From contig NW_019091578.1 of NCBI RefSeq assembly GCF_001949145.1, forward strand, positions 108,859 to 172,858: DNA of 64,000 nucleotides, written 5' to 3'. Positions 36,501 through 47,059 of the stretch are shown here, piece by piece. The position numbers and the translations under genes are program-made. The stretch is from Acanthaster planci (Eukaryota; Echinodermata; Asteroidea; Valvatida; Acanthasteridae). Under the pieces are notes generated by a model, which was not told where the DNA came from, ran no database searches, and was given only the letters and a program-made list of their open reading frames with translations. How positions within the stretch are numbered: the stretch's first letter is position 1; each line of letters begins with the position of its first letter.

Positions 36501-39151
36501 TACATACCTTGCTGGTGTAGGATCACCTACCCAACTATTGAGATAGCAACAGTGTGATCAGTCTAACAGATTTGACTTTGAATTGGCAAGTGCAACAGAA
36601 AAGTGTTCTTGGACAACCTTGCAAGTGTCTTATCCTTGTTAAATCTGACATCTTTGATAAATCACCTGCCATAGCCAAAGTTTCCCCTTAACATTAGGCC
36701 CCATTTTACCAACCCTATGTTCGCATAACCTAGTATTAAACTTTCCCTTTCCTAGTCCTGACAATGCTCTAGTGGGTGACGTTCTGGTCCTGACCAAACC
36801 ACTGGGTACACAGGTGGCTGTCAACGCTTATCAGTGGATGTTCCGCCCTGAAGATTGGAAGAAGATCAGTGCTGTGGTAACCAAAGAGGATGTGGAGAGA
36901 GCCTACCAACAAGCCAAATACCATATGGCTGAACTCAACTATGAAGGTGAGAAATCGTTCCATAAACTATCCCTCCTATGATTTGGACTGAGAAATCTTC
37001 ACAAAATCTATTCACTCATGTAGAACGCTGGAGAGGGAGGATTAACCCCAGCAAGATACAACTGGCGGAAATGTCTGACCATGTTGCATTGAGGCAATTG
37101 ATAGCACTATCAACTGTTAATTCTGAGACATTCCTGTTCAACAATGTCATGCTTACATGTAGGTGAGTGGCAAGCAGACACTCTGAGACAGTTTGATCTT
37201 TTGATACTCGACTTGGATTCTCATTTATTGAACAAGCTGTCACTTCTGCAACTATTTTATGTTAGGTTGGCGGGGTTTCTAAAATGATATAGGGCCAAAA
37301 GCTTTGTGTGTGGTTTATTGGTGGTGCTATTTGCCCATCTCATAACAGTCTGTGAGCAAATCAACTGGCTATGGCTAGGAATGATGCAAGTCTGTGGCAA
37401 GTTTAAACAGGTGCTAGCCAGTTAGGAAGAGCCTGAAAGTTCAGCTGATATCCAGTTCCAGAAGGTGCTATGTAATTTGCAGCCACAGCCACAACACAGC
37501 CAGAGCCACAATGCATCTCTCCTCGAGGAAGATGGTTTATTACAAACTGATCAGTGTGCACTAAAGGCAAGCTGAAGCCCATCAAAAACTAAAAGCACAA
37601 TAAATCTTGACAGAGGATTTCAATCATTTCTGGACAGTACCTTGGAGAGTCCCTTGATAAAGGGGATCCGTAAAACAAGCACCACATAGAACCAATATTG
37701 TCATGTGGACGTTTACAAGATTAATACTTTATATGTGCCAGGAATTATTGTAAATTACATGTCAGGGTTTTTTCTCTCTCTCCTGTTTATTTTACTCAGC
37801 TGCAAGGCTTATGCATTTGTACAACGCCCACGGTGCGACAGACGTGACAGGCTTTGGCATTTTGGGACACGCTGAGAATCTAGCCCAGATACAACGACAA
37901 GAAGTCAGGTTCTCAATTCACAACCTGCCCATTATTGCCAAGATGCAATACATTGCCAAAGGTTGTGGGGGAATGTTTAAGCTACTCCAGGGTTACTCAG
38001 CTGAAACATCAGGTACCTTGACATCTCAGAGCTATCATGGATGCTGGTTTTTTCCCTTCATGGATTGGTCTGTAGTGATTTTCTGATGGAAGTTCTTTTT
38101 TCTGTACATGTATCTGGTTTCTGCCAAGTAGTGGTCAGAAAAATCAGTAAAATAATCCATGAATTGTTCAAAGTATGTTTAACCCTAACACTCCTCAGTC
38201 CTCCAACAGGTGAAGGATTGAGGAGGGTTAGGGTTAAAGTAAAGCTAGTCGTAATTTATGCCAACTGATGGCTGTTCATACAAAATGATGCCTTTTGTCC
38301 ACTGTAGATATATAAATCCAAGACTTTCACTGAATGTTTCTGGTTAGGGGATAAAAAGTACTCACTCTGTCGATGAAATTTGAGCATTAACTTTTAGTTC
38401 AGACATATTCAACGCCAATATGTCTCACATGCTCACCCTTCATGAAAATTGTCAGAACCAGTGACTGTATGTATTATACTTTCTCCTGCATGAGTGGTAT
38501 GTTTCATTGTTGTACTAGAGACCCTTTCAGACCATCACAAGGCCAATGCAAGCCCTCCACTCTGAACTCAAGTAACTAATTCTTTGAATGAGCTGAAAGA
38601 AAAGCACTTGTTTTTGTCTTCTTGTTACTTGTGACTGGTCTTGTGTCTAGTCTTGTGTCTGGTCTTGTGTCTGGTCTTGTGTCTGGTCTTGTGTCTGGTC
38701 TTGTGTCTGGTCTTGTGTCTAGTCTTGTGTCTGGTCNNNNNNNNNNNNNNNNNNNNNNNNNNNNNNNNNNNNNNNNNNNNNNNNNNNNNNNNNNNNNNNN
38801 NNNNNNNNNNNNNNNNNNNNNNNNNNNNNNNNNNNNNNNNNTCTGATTATGTGTCTGGTCTTCTAACTAGTCGTGAGTTTGTTCTTGTGGTCAGTCTTGT
38901 GTCTGATCTTGGCATGGTCTGGTCTTCAATGCTGGTATTTTTTGTGAGTCCTTTAAACTCCATTTCATTGTTTATCCACACTAGGTGGCCTGCTGATAGC
39001 TTTTCCCAGGGAGCAGGCAGCTGCTTTCTGCAAAGAGATGGAGAGACTAGGGAAGACGGCTTGGATCATTGGCATTGTTGAAGAGGGAAATCGCACTGCC
39101 CGTATCATTGACAAGCCTCGAATCATTGAGGTGCCAAATAAATTCATATAA
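33523..39151 (+). CDS. SEPHS2: Selenophosphate synthetase 2, selenoprotein (UGA-Sec at residue 30)
   Basis: Makes selenophosphate from selenide and ATP, the selenium donor for Sec-tRNA synthesis. Exons: 33523-33796, 34685-34788, 35250-35399, 35794-35906, 36756-36946, 37800-38012, 38985-39151; 403 aa when the TGA at 33610-33612 is read as Sec. The catalytic motif is L-K-G-U-G-C-K, placing Sec30, Cys32 and Lys33 exactly as in animal SPS2. Conserved AIRS blocks: [69 protein letters not shown] and [16 protein letters not shown]. Relative to SPS1-F, exon 1 carries an extra Gly/Ser/Thr-rich segment of about 26 residues before the first intron. The ATG is chosen because the N-terminus from [12 protein letters not shown] aligns with SEPHS1/2. 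A SECIS lies about 630 nt after the stop. Intron 6 contains an assembly gap, but exons 6 and 7 are intact. Automatic annotation would probably truncate or split it at the UGA. Confidence 0.96.
33610..33612 (+). other. In-frame UGA recoded as selenocysteine (Sec30)
   Basis: The codon sits between GGA and GGT-TGC-AAA, giving G-U-G-C-K, the invariant SPS2 active-site motif. Coding resumes immediately in the same frame, and a SECIS follows in the 3' UTR. It aligns with TTC (Phe30) in SPS1-F. Confidence 0.95.
34223..34328. repeat. Inverted-repeat element in SPS2 intron 1
   Basis: GACGGCTGTTCCATGTCA at 34223-34240 is perfectly repeated in inverted form at 34311-34328, with a 70-bp spacer. Eighteen perfect pairs are unlikely by chance, so this is probably a small foldback transposon relic or a stable RNA hairpin. 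No coding content. Confidence 0.7.
38179..38237. repeat. Short TTAA-ended foldback element, copy B
   Basis: Fifty-nine bp, starting TTAACCCTAACACTCC and ending GGGTTAGGGTTAA, with the loop CCAACAGGTGA. Arms are 24 bp with a few mismatches. It lies in SPS2 intron 6 and has the same orientation as the copy at 63538. Confidence 0.85.
38635..38906. repeat. TCTTGTGTCTGG 12-bp tandem repeat containing an assembly gap
   Basis: Near-perfect 12-mer copies run from 38635 to 38736. Positions 38737-38841 are 105 N, and diverged units follow to about 38906. The array lies in SPS2 intron 6, so the gap probably represents unresolved repeat copies rather than lost coding sequence. Confidence 0.9.
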
Positions 39152-39713
39152 TTTTTCTCATTGAACCCTCGCCTTTTAATTCTCCTGCTGAAATAACATC
39201 AACTCCGGATACTTTGGCAGAAATTTGTGACCGTTCACCAGAATAAGGCTGTAAAGTTAATAACATTATTTCATTTCATGGTTTGATGCTTATGACATTC
39301 TTTTGTGCTTCAATTATCTACTTTTGATCAGCTCTAAAGACAAGTTCACGCAACGAGCAGTTGCCAAATATTTGCCTGGTACCCAGGATGTATTTTGCAC
39401 AGGTTACAAGGGAAAAGTGACCTTTGGTGGACGTAATGCCATTGCTTGAACTTGACTTTAGGTCAATTATAAGGTCACCTCCTTCAAGTTTATTCCTGAT
39501 GATAGAACATGCTGGCCCAAAGGTCAGGTTACTGTGTTATCGACATAGTTTAGGTCCTTTTACATTTTGAATCCACAAATCATTTCACAAGTGAATTTAA
39601 AGTGTTTCTTCATAAGTATTGGAACATGTGTTGGTTCTTGTGACAAAACAAAATCAACCTAAATAGTACCATAAGATTAAATTTAACCAAGTCTGATTTT
39701 ACAGTCGGTTTGA

Positions 39714-39719
39714 AATAAA
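39714..39719 (+). terminator. Polyadenylation signal upstream of the SECIS
   Basis: AATAAA inside the SPS2 3' UTR, 63 bp before the SECIS core. Cleavage at the usual 10-30 nt downstream would produce an mRNA without the SECIS. The signal is visible; its use is unknown. Confidence 0.3.
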
Positions 39720-39781
39720 CGATTATTTCAATTAAGAATTCACTGACACTCCCACCTCATCAATTCACTCTGAACTTCAGC

Positions 39782-39818
39782 ATGATTTATTTGTCTAAAG
39801 AGGAGATAAATCAGTGAT
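39782..39818 (+). promoter_or_regulatory. SECIS element of SPS2
   Basis: Directs Sec insertion at the UGA through SBP2 and eEFSec. The core reads ATGA (39782-39785), an 11-nt strand TTTATTTGTCT, an apical loop AAAGAGG starting with unpaired A residues, an 11-nt strand AGATAAATCAG, then TGAT (39815-39818). The two strands pair at 10 of 11 positions including two G-U wobbles, and both the non-Watson-Crick quartet and the ATGA-to-AA spacing are canonical. The lower stem outside the core is weaker (CTGAA with TTTTG). It is about 630 nt after the stop codon. Confidence 0.9.
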
Positions 39819-40728
39819 CTTTTGTAGCACCCACCTGTTAATTTCTTGATCTTACTCTCACACTGTTGGACCTCAATTACTTTAGCAAGTTATTGTTTCA
39901 TAAACTTTTTTGTCAGTTTTTAGTACATTGCAAGTGAGAACAAACATTAAGAAAGGTTTCATTGTTTCAAAATTTCCTTTTTTTATAAATTGTATGAAAA
40001 TTTTATAGCCAAACTTTTATGTATAAAGGTGACAATGATGAGCTGATAAGTGAAGCATTACTTGCAACAAATTGTTTGCACTTGCAGTTTTTGTAAGGAA
40101 AATTTCATTTGCGGTTATTCTTCATAAAATGGTTATAAATGTTGGCATCTGTCAAATGATTGAAACTGTGTTCATACTTCATAGGTGCACTTGAAATTAG
40201 TGGCGCTTTTATGTTTTGATTAAATAATATAATGTGCATCTGCATGTACTCTGAAGTTCATAGGATGGTCATTCTTCATTAGCTAAACATGAGGTCACAG
40301 CTTTAGGTGGCTGCAATGCCTTTAACCAAACTGATTTTGCTCAAATCGAAACAGGAAACTAATGCTAAAAAGTTAAAGAAATCAAGCTTATGAACCAACA
40401 GTAGTGAAAACACACCCTGATTGTAAAAATTTCACCCAGTCCAACCTGCCTGGGGCAATTTCCTCCCGAAGGATTGAGCAGCTTCTGGGTGGTAATTGTT
40501 CCCAGATACCTAGTTTGGAATAAGTTTGTAACACAGGTTACCCTCCTCTGTAGGTGCTCTCCATGAAACCTAGCCAGGAACCCATAGTACTGTACTCTGG
40601 ACTGGGTAGGTGGAAAGACTTTGATGAGTCGAACACTGATGGATTTGTGGTATTGAAGTTGCAATTGGATGAATTTGTTTAATCAGGGTGTTTTTTCTGT
40701 ATTCATTTGTTTGATTTGGCAATAGAAA

Positions 40729-40734
40729 AATAAA
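40729..40734 (+). terminator. Candidate SPS2 polyadenylation signal downstream of the SECIS
   Basis: AATAAA about 1.58 kb after the SPS2 stop. It is the first exact signal I noticed beyond the SECIS, so use of it would keep the SECIS in the mRNA. Confidence 0.4.
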
Positions 40735-43700
40735 GCTTTATCTTAACATGGTGAAGAAAAAAAATTTGTTTGAATTCAGTGTTTTGAAAGTAGATGTGGT
40801 TTGGAAGGCACAACTTTCTCTCTGTTGCCTATTACCCCTGAATCCTTAAAGTTCCAGACCCCAAATTATTTCTTTACCCACTCGGGCTTCTTTTGTCACC
40901 TAATATAACAGCCTCATGAACTTGCCTCTGAACCGAGTTAAGGGTTTATGAGCTATCTCTAGTGATTCTCAAATTCAGCAGTCTCCAAAAACTCCACAAC
41001 AGTAGTCAAGATTCGCAGCACCTCTGATGTGAATAACTATCCCAAAATGCATCATGCTGAAAGTAAACTCAAGTATGAAACAAGCTCACTGTAAATCCAA
41101 GGTAACACTGACATGGAAAGGTTTTCTGCTGTAGCAATGTGAGCCTTTTAATATACATGCTAATGAACTGTGTCAACATAAACCAGGTGGAAAGCTGAAG
41201 ACTGAAATAAAATAAAAACAGTTCTGAACATTCTGAAGTGCCAACTGGTGTTATATTGAAGCCAATTGTTTTCTTCCAAGAAACAAATCAAACATTGGTT
41301 GAGGTTTCTGTCCTTGCAATTTTCATCCAATTTCACTTGATAAAAATTCTACAGTGAATTGGATTAAGTCCAAGAACCAATAATTCAGTACCAATAAGTT
41401 TTCAGTTTGGGTGGAGGAATCAGATAATGCCTTTCAAGATTCATTTCAAATCCAAAATTTCAAACAAGGGTTTTTGCTTTTGTACCAAAGAGGGTTTTCA
41501 AGTCTTTTGCCACCTATATACTGTAAAATGTGTCATTTTCTACCAATGTTGATGTTTGATTCCATCACTGAGACAATTTAAAGTGTGACATTTTTAAAAT
41601 TAATGTAATATTTTCCATTTTTGACTATTTAGGAAAATTAAATTTGAAAATAAAAGAAGCTCATCCTGCAATTCAAGTTATACATCGAAAAATACCAATG
41701 CCCTATTTTGGCATAATCAGATCTTGTGGCATTGTAAACATACATGTATTAGGTAGCAACTTTCAAGCTGCCAAAATCAAGTAATAAAAATGTCCATAAT
41801 TAGGGTGGCAAGTACAGTAATGCGATGGAAGAAAACATCACCGCCCACTAAGTGTTAGACAATTAATGTGACTAAGGGATACCCTTTTAGTTATACTTTT
41901 AACTCCATTTATGAAGTCACAGCTTTTATGACATTCACTTTTGACTAATTGACCCACATTATCAGCCTGTTCTTTATTATGGTAATCATATCATTCATAT
42001 TTATTATAAGACAATATCCAAAACTTGGCACAAGAGATGAAACGCAGGTATCACTCGATAGAAAACGTGCACAAAGCTGATAAAAAGGAACCAAACAAAA
42101 AACAAAGCAAATACATAGAAGTGTATTTAGAAGTAGATAGAAGTGCATGAAACATGTTATTGTCAATTTGCTTTAATTTACAGACCAACTGTGCATAACC
42201 CACAGATACATGTATTTACAGATGACAAATGAATCCTATAACCAAATGTCCTTTCTACAATCAAGCCCATGTACATTTGCAAGGAAGTAAAGCACACAAA
42301 AACAAAAGCAATAGAGACATTACCGTGATAGCTCCTCTGACAAACTGCATTTTGTTTTTCATATTTAATGTTATTTTCTTTCCATTTCACTGGAATGAAA
42401 ATACAATATTGAAGTCCACGAACACCTTTTCCATTCACATTAAAAATAAATAAATCTTGTTCAGTCTGCTGAATTAAATTCCCCTTTTTAGATTCTTATT
42501 TCTAGACCAGTCGCTAGTCCTGTAACACCTTCCTCTGATAAATAAGAAAACTGAGGTTAAAAGAAGGATAGTGTCACCGAGCAAAAAGATACACACTAAG
42601 ATATCTTTAATTCAAGAAACCTTTAAACTATACTGCATGTTACTGAAGCATCATACATATACAACTGTTCAATAGGTATTGTGTGCGTGGTATTCTGTGA
42701 TCTTTTTCCTGGATACAAACATGTAGTTACACAAAATAACATACTTTCAAAGATTATCAGTACACATATACATGTACCTACATGGCTGACAACTTTAGGG
42801 GCTATTCCCCAAATTGACCAATTCTGCCTTCCTTTTGTCTGCAAAGTTTTAGCACTTTGGCCTTGGTCTATTAATATGTGCTACAGATTACGTATAAAAA
42901 TGAACAGAATTCAGGAAGTCCCTTTCCAACTTTTTACATTGTACATTAAAGATTTCAACAAGCTACACAGCTTTTTCAGGAATGCATGTAACGTACAGGC
43001 CTACATCTGTACATGAAAAATCGCATTGTTAATCAAATGCTAAATAAAATGTTAATATAAGTAGCCAGGTGAACAATAAAAATTATTTGAAGAAAGTCTT
43101 TTTTCAATAAAATACAACACACAGAATAATGAGCTTGTTTTAAAGACAGATGACGCAGAGAGAACAAATGAGGCCGTGTCCGAAACGGGCTTTCACAGCT
43201 ACGGCTAGGTCTATTGACTGCGCATCTCCACACATTTCCAATGGAGCGAAGACCTAGAACTAGCTCTAGACAATAGATTTGGATGCAGCCTAAGTTGGCA
43301 ATGGTATCTCCTTGTTCCACATGCAATATGCAAATCATTCGTTTGCATATCAAATGACTCCTGTAACCCCCATTTCCAATCAACTGTGATTATTTTCTTC
43401 ACACACAGCTTCAGCCATCAACCCCAACAGTCTTCAATCCCCTAACCATTGGAAGATTGATGGCCATATTAATGGCATGTCCAAAACTGGCCTCCAGATA
43501 CTGACCCACCATCACAAGTGGCCTTCTAATTGATCACAGTGGCCATATTTTGTTCCAAAAGGCACTGTAACCCCTATACAGAGCATCACACACAAGTCAT
43601 TCCGTGACCACATCCTACAAAACTCAGCATTTGGGGCATTCATTGCCATTTCTTCCAAGCATGTAAACCTTACAACCATCCACAGATCAGGACCACTCTG

Positions 43701-44314
43701 GTACAAGCTTATTTCCAAGCTTCCCCTAGGGAGAATCTAATTCCCACTCTCCCAATGTTAGTTTTACTTTGCCACTGCCAAGTCTCTTTACTAAGCTATT
43801 TTAAATTAAATCAATATACAGAAGTAATGTGATTATTTTAAAGGCCAAATTTTGTAACACATATCTTTTTACTGACACAAATCTTCTTCCAGTCAATTCT
43901 AAGTACTAACCGGAAAAGAAGCTTGTTAGCAAACATTTCAGCTTTATTTAATTCAATCTCACTTTGCATTCCTAGTCAATATTTATTATACAATGAGGGG
44001 CTAAACCACTGGATGCACCAAGATTCTAGGTATTAGCAAGAGTTTATTAGCCATCACCAATGACCTTAGCTGATACCCAGGCCAATTTAAGAGAGCTACA
44101 TGTACAAATCTTTGAACTTTGCTAACCACATTGAACTTCTGTTTGGCGAAAGACAAAATCTCGGTCAAAATGTCATGCAATACCTACTGCTTATGAGCAG
44201 TAGATATTTGCTAAGCACATGAAATTTCTCAGCAATCTTTTATGCCAAGTTGCCTCATGACACATGAACAATGCTACCTTCAACATTCTGAAGGCTAAAC
44301 ATGGTGGCATCCCT

Positions 44315-47059
44315 TTATGACTCTACTGTCTCTCCAGCACCATCCATATTCACCGTGGTGCTATTTCCATTGCTACTGCTTCCAACCTCCTTCCCAGAAT
44401 CCTTTGCACTGTCACCAGGCAACAGGTGCATGGTGGTCTCTACAGGTGTTGAAGGTTGTTCATCCATGCTTGGCCAAGCTGTTTGCTCCTCAACAGCACT
44501 CAGTCGCTCATTGAGTGCTTTCAAGGCAATTTGCCTAGCATAATAAAATCAAAATGGTCATTCAAATTTATTTCTCTTCTTATAATTCCTGTGGTTTACT
44601 TGTTTTTAAGAATTAAAATAAGAACACTTTTAAATCATTTTTCACATATATTGTAACAAAATAAGATTGCAAACTAGGCCTCTCCTAATTTACAGAGTAC
44701 AGGAGCAGGTCAGTCCAACAAAACATGTCTTGATGTTTTAAAGCTGCTCAGATGGCCTTAGCATTTTAACAACTTTACTGTATAACATAAGCTCATTGCT
44801 AAACTGTGCAGACAACAGACACAAGCTGCTCTGATGATGTCAGAAAATGATAGCAACAGAGTTTGTGACAGCAATACATCTACCAAAGTGGCAATGAGCA
44901 TTCACTCTGGGGGTAATTGCAGGCAGTGGTGCGGGGGTACATTTTTCCACCACTAATCTGAAAGTTGGAAGAAGACTCTGTGTAAACTAATCAACAATAG
45001 CAAGATTCTCACACAAGTCTGAATGGACCACGGACTAGTTTGTATAATCACAATTTAGAGAAAAGACCAGGGCAAACCCTAGCCTAACCCACTAGGGCCT
45101 TTTTACTAGGGCACATTCTCAATCCTCTGAAATCCTCCAATTGCCCAACTTTAAAAACTGCATTCATCCTCAATCCTCCGAAATCCTCCAAAACCACCCA
45201 GAGGATTTTGGAGGATTGAGGTGGGTTAGGGCTAGCTAGTCCACAAGATCATGGTAAAAGCAAAGAGCAAACTGCTAATGGCGAGGGGGGGGGGAATTTC
45301 TATAAAGACCCTAGACTCTGACCTTCTTCTCTCTGCATCTGCTGGATCACTGCCTGGCAGATTAATGTTGATTGGAGATGGAGCTCCCACATCATACTTC
45401 CGAATTTGCTTCTTGCAAATTTTGATCCGCACAAGGAAACTGTACACTGCAAATACATGGGAAAAGGTTTAACTTAAAATCACAAACTTGAAGATCAGTT
45501 TTTCAGTATCAAGAGGTGAGTCATATCATGAAGTGCTCTACTTATTGCACACAGTTTCTGCATATGTCAAGTTGTGCAGCTGACAAAAGGGTAAGAATGA
45601 CAGTCTGTCCAATAATTAACATTTCACTATTTCAATACAAACTTTGCTCTGACCCCTATGAATGAGTATGGAGGAACAGACCATATGACTTCACATTATT
45701 TCTTCCGATTTTCTGACATTAACACCACATTCCTCACTGCAGTCATTAATAAATCAGCCATGAGCACCCTGAATGCTCCATAATCAAACAATGTCAGGAA
45801 TGGAGTGTGTACCAAGGATTTACAGATGTCATCACTGGATTGGTTGTTTGTTGAAAGTTTTCTTTAAAAAAAGAAATTTTCCCAATATGGATACCTGTGT
45901 TTGACACAATTGCAACTGGTGGCTGCATGACCTCTGGGAAGAAGGTTGCAAATCGGAACGTGTCTGACATGTCTCCTTTGGTGCCACTCTGTCTCTGGAA
46001 AAATCTCAGGTAGATCCAACTGACAAAAAGTCCTAATCACCAATCACAAGAAAGACCCAATAAATATAGGCACTTTAAATAAATTCTTAACTTTATTGTA
46101 GTTATTAACAATAAGAGTTTTCTGGAACCACATTATATGAACCTAATGATTTCAAGAATAGTGTTGGACAGCAACAATAAGATGTATTTTTATGAATAAT
46201 TTTAAATGTTTGGCTCCACACTTTCATTTGTAAAATATTCACCTTTTACTATTAAAATATTTATGTAATTTCTTTCAAGAAACCTTTTCTGTGGATCATG
46301 TTGATAAGCTTCCTTGGGTATGCAATCACGTCACTACATGAAATTATGAATGTAGACATTGTACTCTTGGACTAGGATTACTATCATCTTTAACGGTAAA
46401 CTACTGAAGCCTAAGAGTATGGAAGAAGTCTTTGACAAACCTGATGCACACATGCTGAGCGAAGTCCCAGGAATCAGTCCAAGAACCCTCAAGATGGCTG
46501 ACAACGACAGGATCAACAGTGGCAGATCTTTGATCTTGAGTTTTAATGACCCTTTGCCAATTAAATCCTGGTCTCCCATCATCTGCTTCAATACAACAGA
46601 CACGCCAGCCACATACCCGGCTAGCCCATGCAGATAGGACGCAAATAGGAGTGCCGTGTTGAACACGGTCAAGTACATGAAAAGGTAGATGACTGAAGAC
46701 AAAAGGGCTGCTCCTGTATTGACAACACAGAAGAAAATCAACATTTCCAGGGCACCAAATAACGGTTCAATCAGTTTGCCGGCCACCAAGATGAATGCGA
46801 TATCAATGATAACAAACCACAGGTGAACTTCCACGAACGGGTGCGTGAACAGCGTCCATATTCGAAAACTCGGAGGAAAAATCAGCCCTGGTGTGACGGT
46901 CAAGGCCTCTTGAAACGCCGTTATGTTGACCAGAAAGGAGAGGAAATAAAAGATGCACACAAGAATGCAGACAGTTTTTACCACCACGCTACTTTTCGAG
47001 AAAATTGTAGGGATTTGTTGCAGGCCACCCACCAGCGACTCCGTACTGGAAGTCGCCAT
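44315..47059 (-). CDS. TMEM115: TMEM115, Golgi rhomboid-like membrane protein
   Basis: Golgi multipass protein linked to retrograde Golgi-to-ER traffic and the COG complex (family knowledge). Minus-strand exons: 47059-46441, 46032-45895, 45446-45323, 44534-44315; total 366 aa (human about 351). Hydrophobic segments near residues 28-48 and four or more further stretches up to about 200 form the rhomboid-like core. The HGLAGYVAG stretch has Ala where active rhomboids have the GxSG serine, fitting a non-protease. The cytosolic part shows SWIYLRF, DMSDTFRFATFFPE, KYDVGAP, SDPADAERRR and ALKALNERL, all recognisable TMEM115 blocks. The tail is Ser/Thr-rich. The exon 1 donor is placed at 46440 because exon 2 then restores CASG-LFVSW; reading on past it gives unrelated residues. 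Divergent from the exonuclease-fold gene at 49565. Confidence 0.95.
45077..45236. repeat. Larger foldback element in TMEM115 intron 3
   Basis: Outer arms CCCTAGCCTAACCC (from 45077) and GGGTTAGGGCTAG (to 45236) are inverted with one insertion. Inside, AATCCTCCAAAA and TTTTGGAGGATT form a second perfect 12-bp hairpin near 45183-45217, and AATCCTCYGAAATCCTCCAA occurs twice directly. The CAATCCTCC and CCTAACCC words resemble the 59-bp foldback elements, suggesting a related longer member. Confidence 0.65.

Larger units (their letters stand above)
39152..44314. other. SPS2 3' UTR and convergent spacer to TMEM115
   Basis: The left part carries the SPS2 3' UTR with the SECIS (39782-39818) and AATAAA signals at 39714 and 40729. 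The right part should hold the TMEM115 3' UTR; minus-strand AATAAA occurs at 43943-43948. Open frames at 40365-40664, 42178-42438 and 43033-43383 show no protein-like features. I see no other gene. Confidence 0.55.

Noticed and set aside
38622-39081. Repeat proteins predicted across the 12-bp array and the N gap
   Set aside because: Products of simple-repeat translation inside an SPS2 intron.
39489-39545. Another SECIS-like hairpin in the SPS2 3' UTR (GATGATAGAACATGC near 39498)
   Set aside because: The helix arms are unequal and the 3' quartet would be CGA with poor pairing. The element at 39782-39818 fits far better.
46334-46440. Extension of TMEM115 exon 1 past 46441 to the next stop
   Set aside because: A GT donor at 46440 and splicing to 46032 restore the SWIYLRF block and the frame. 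The read-through residues match nothing.
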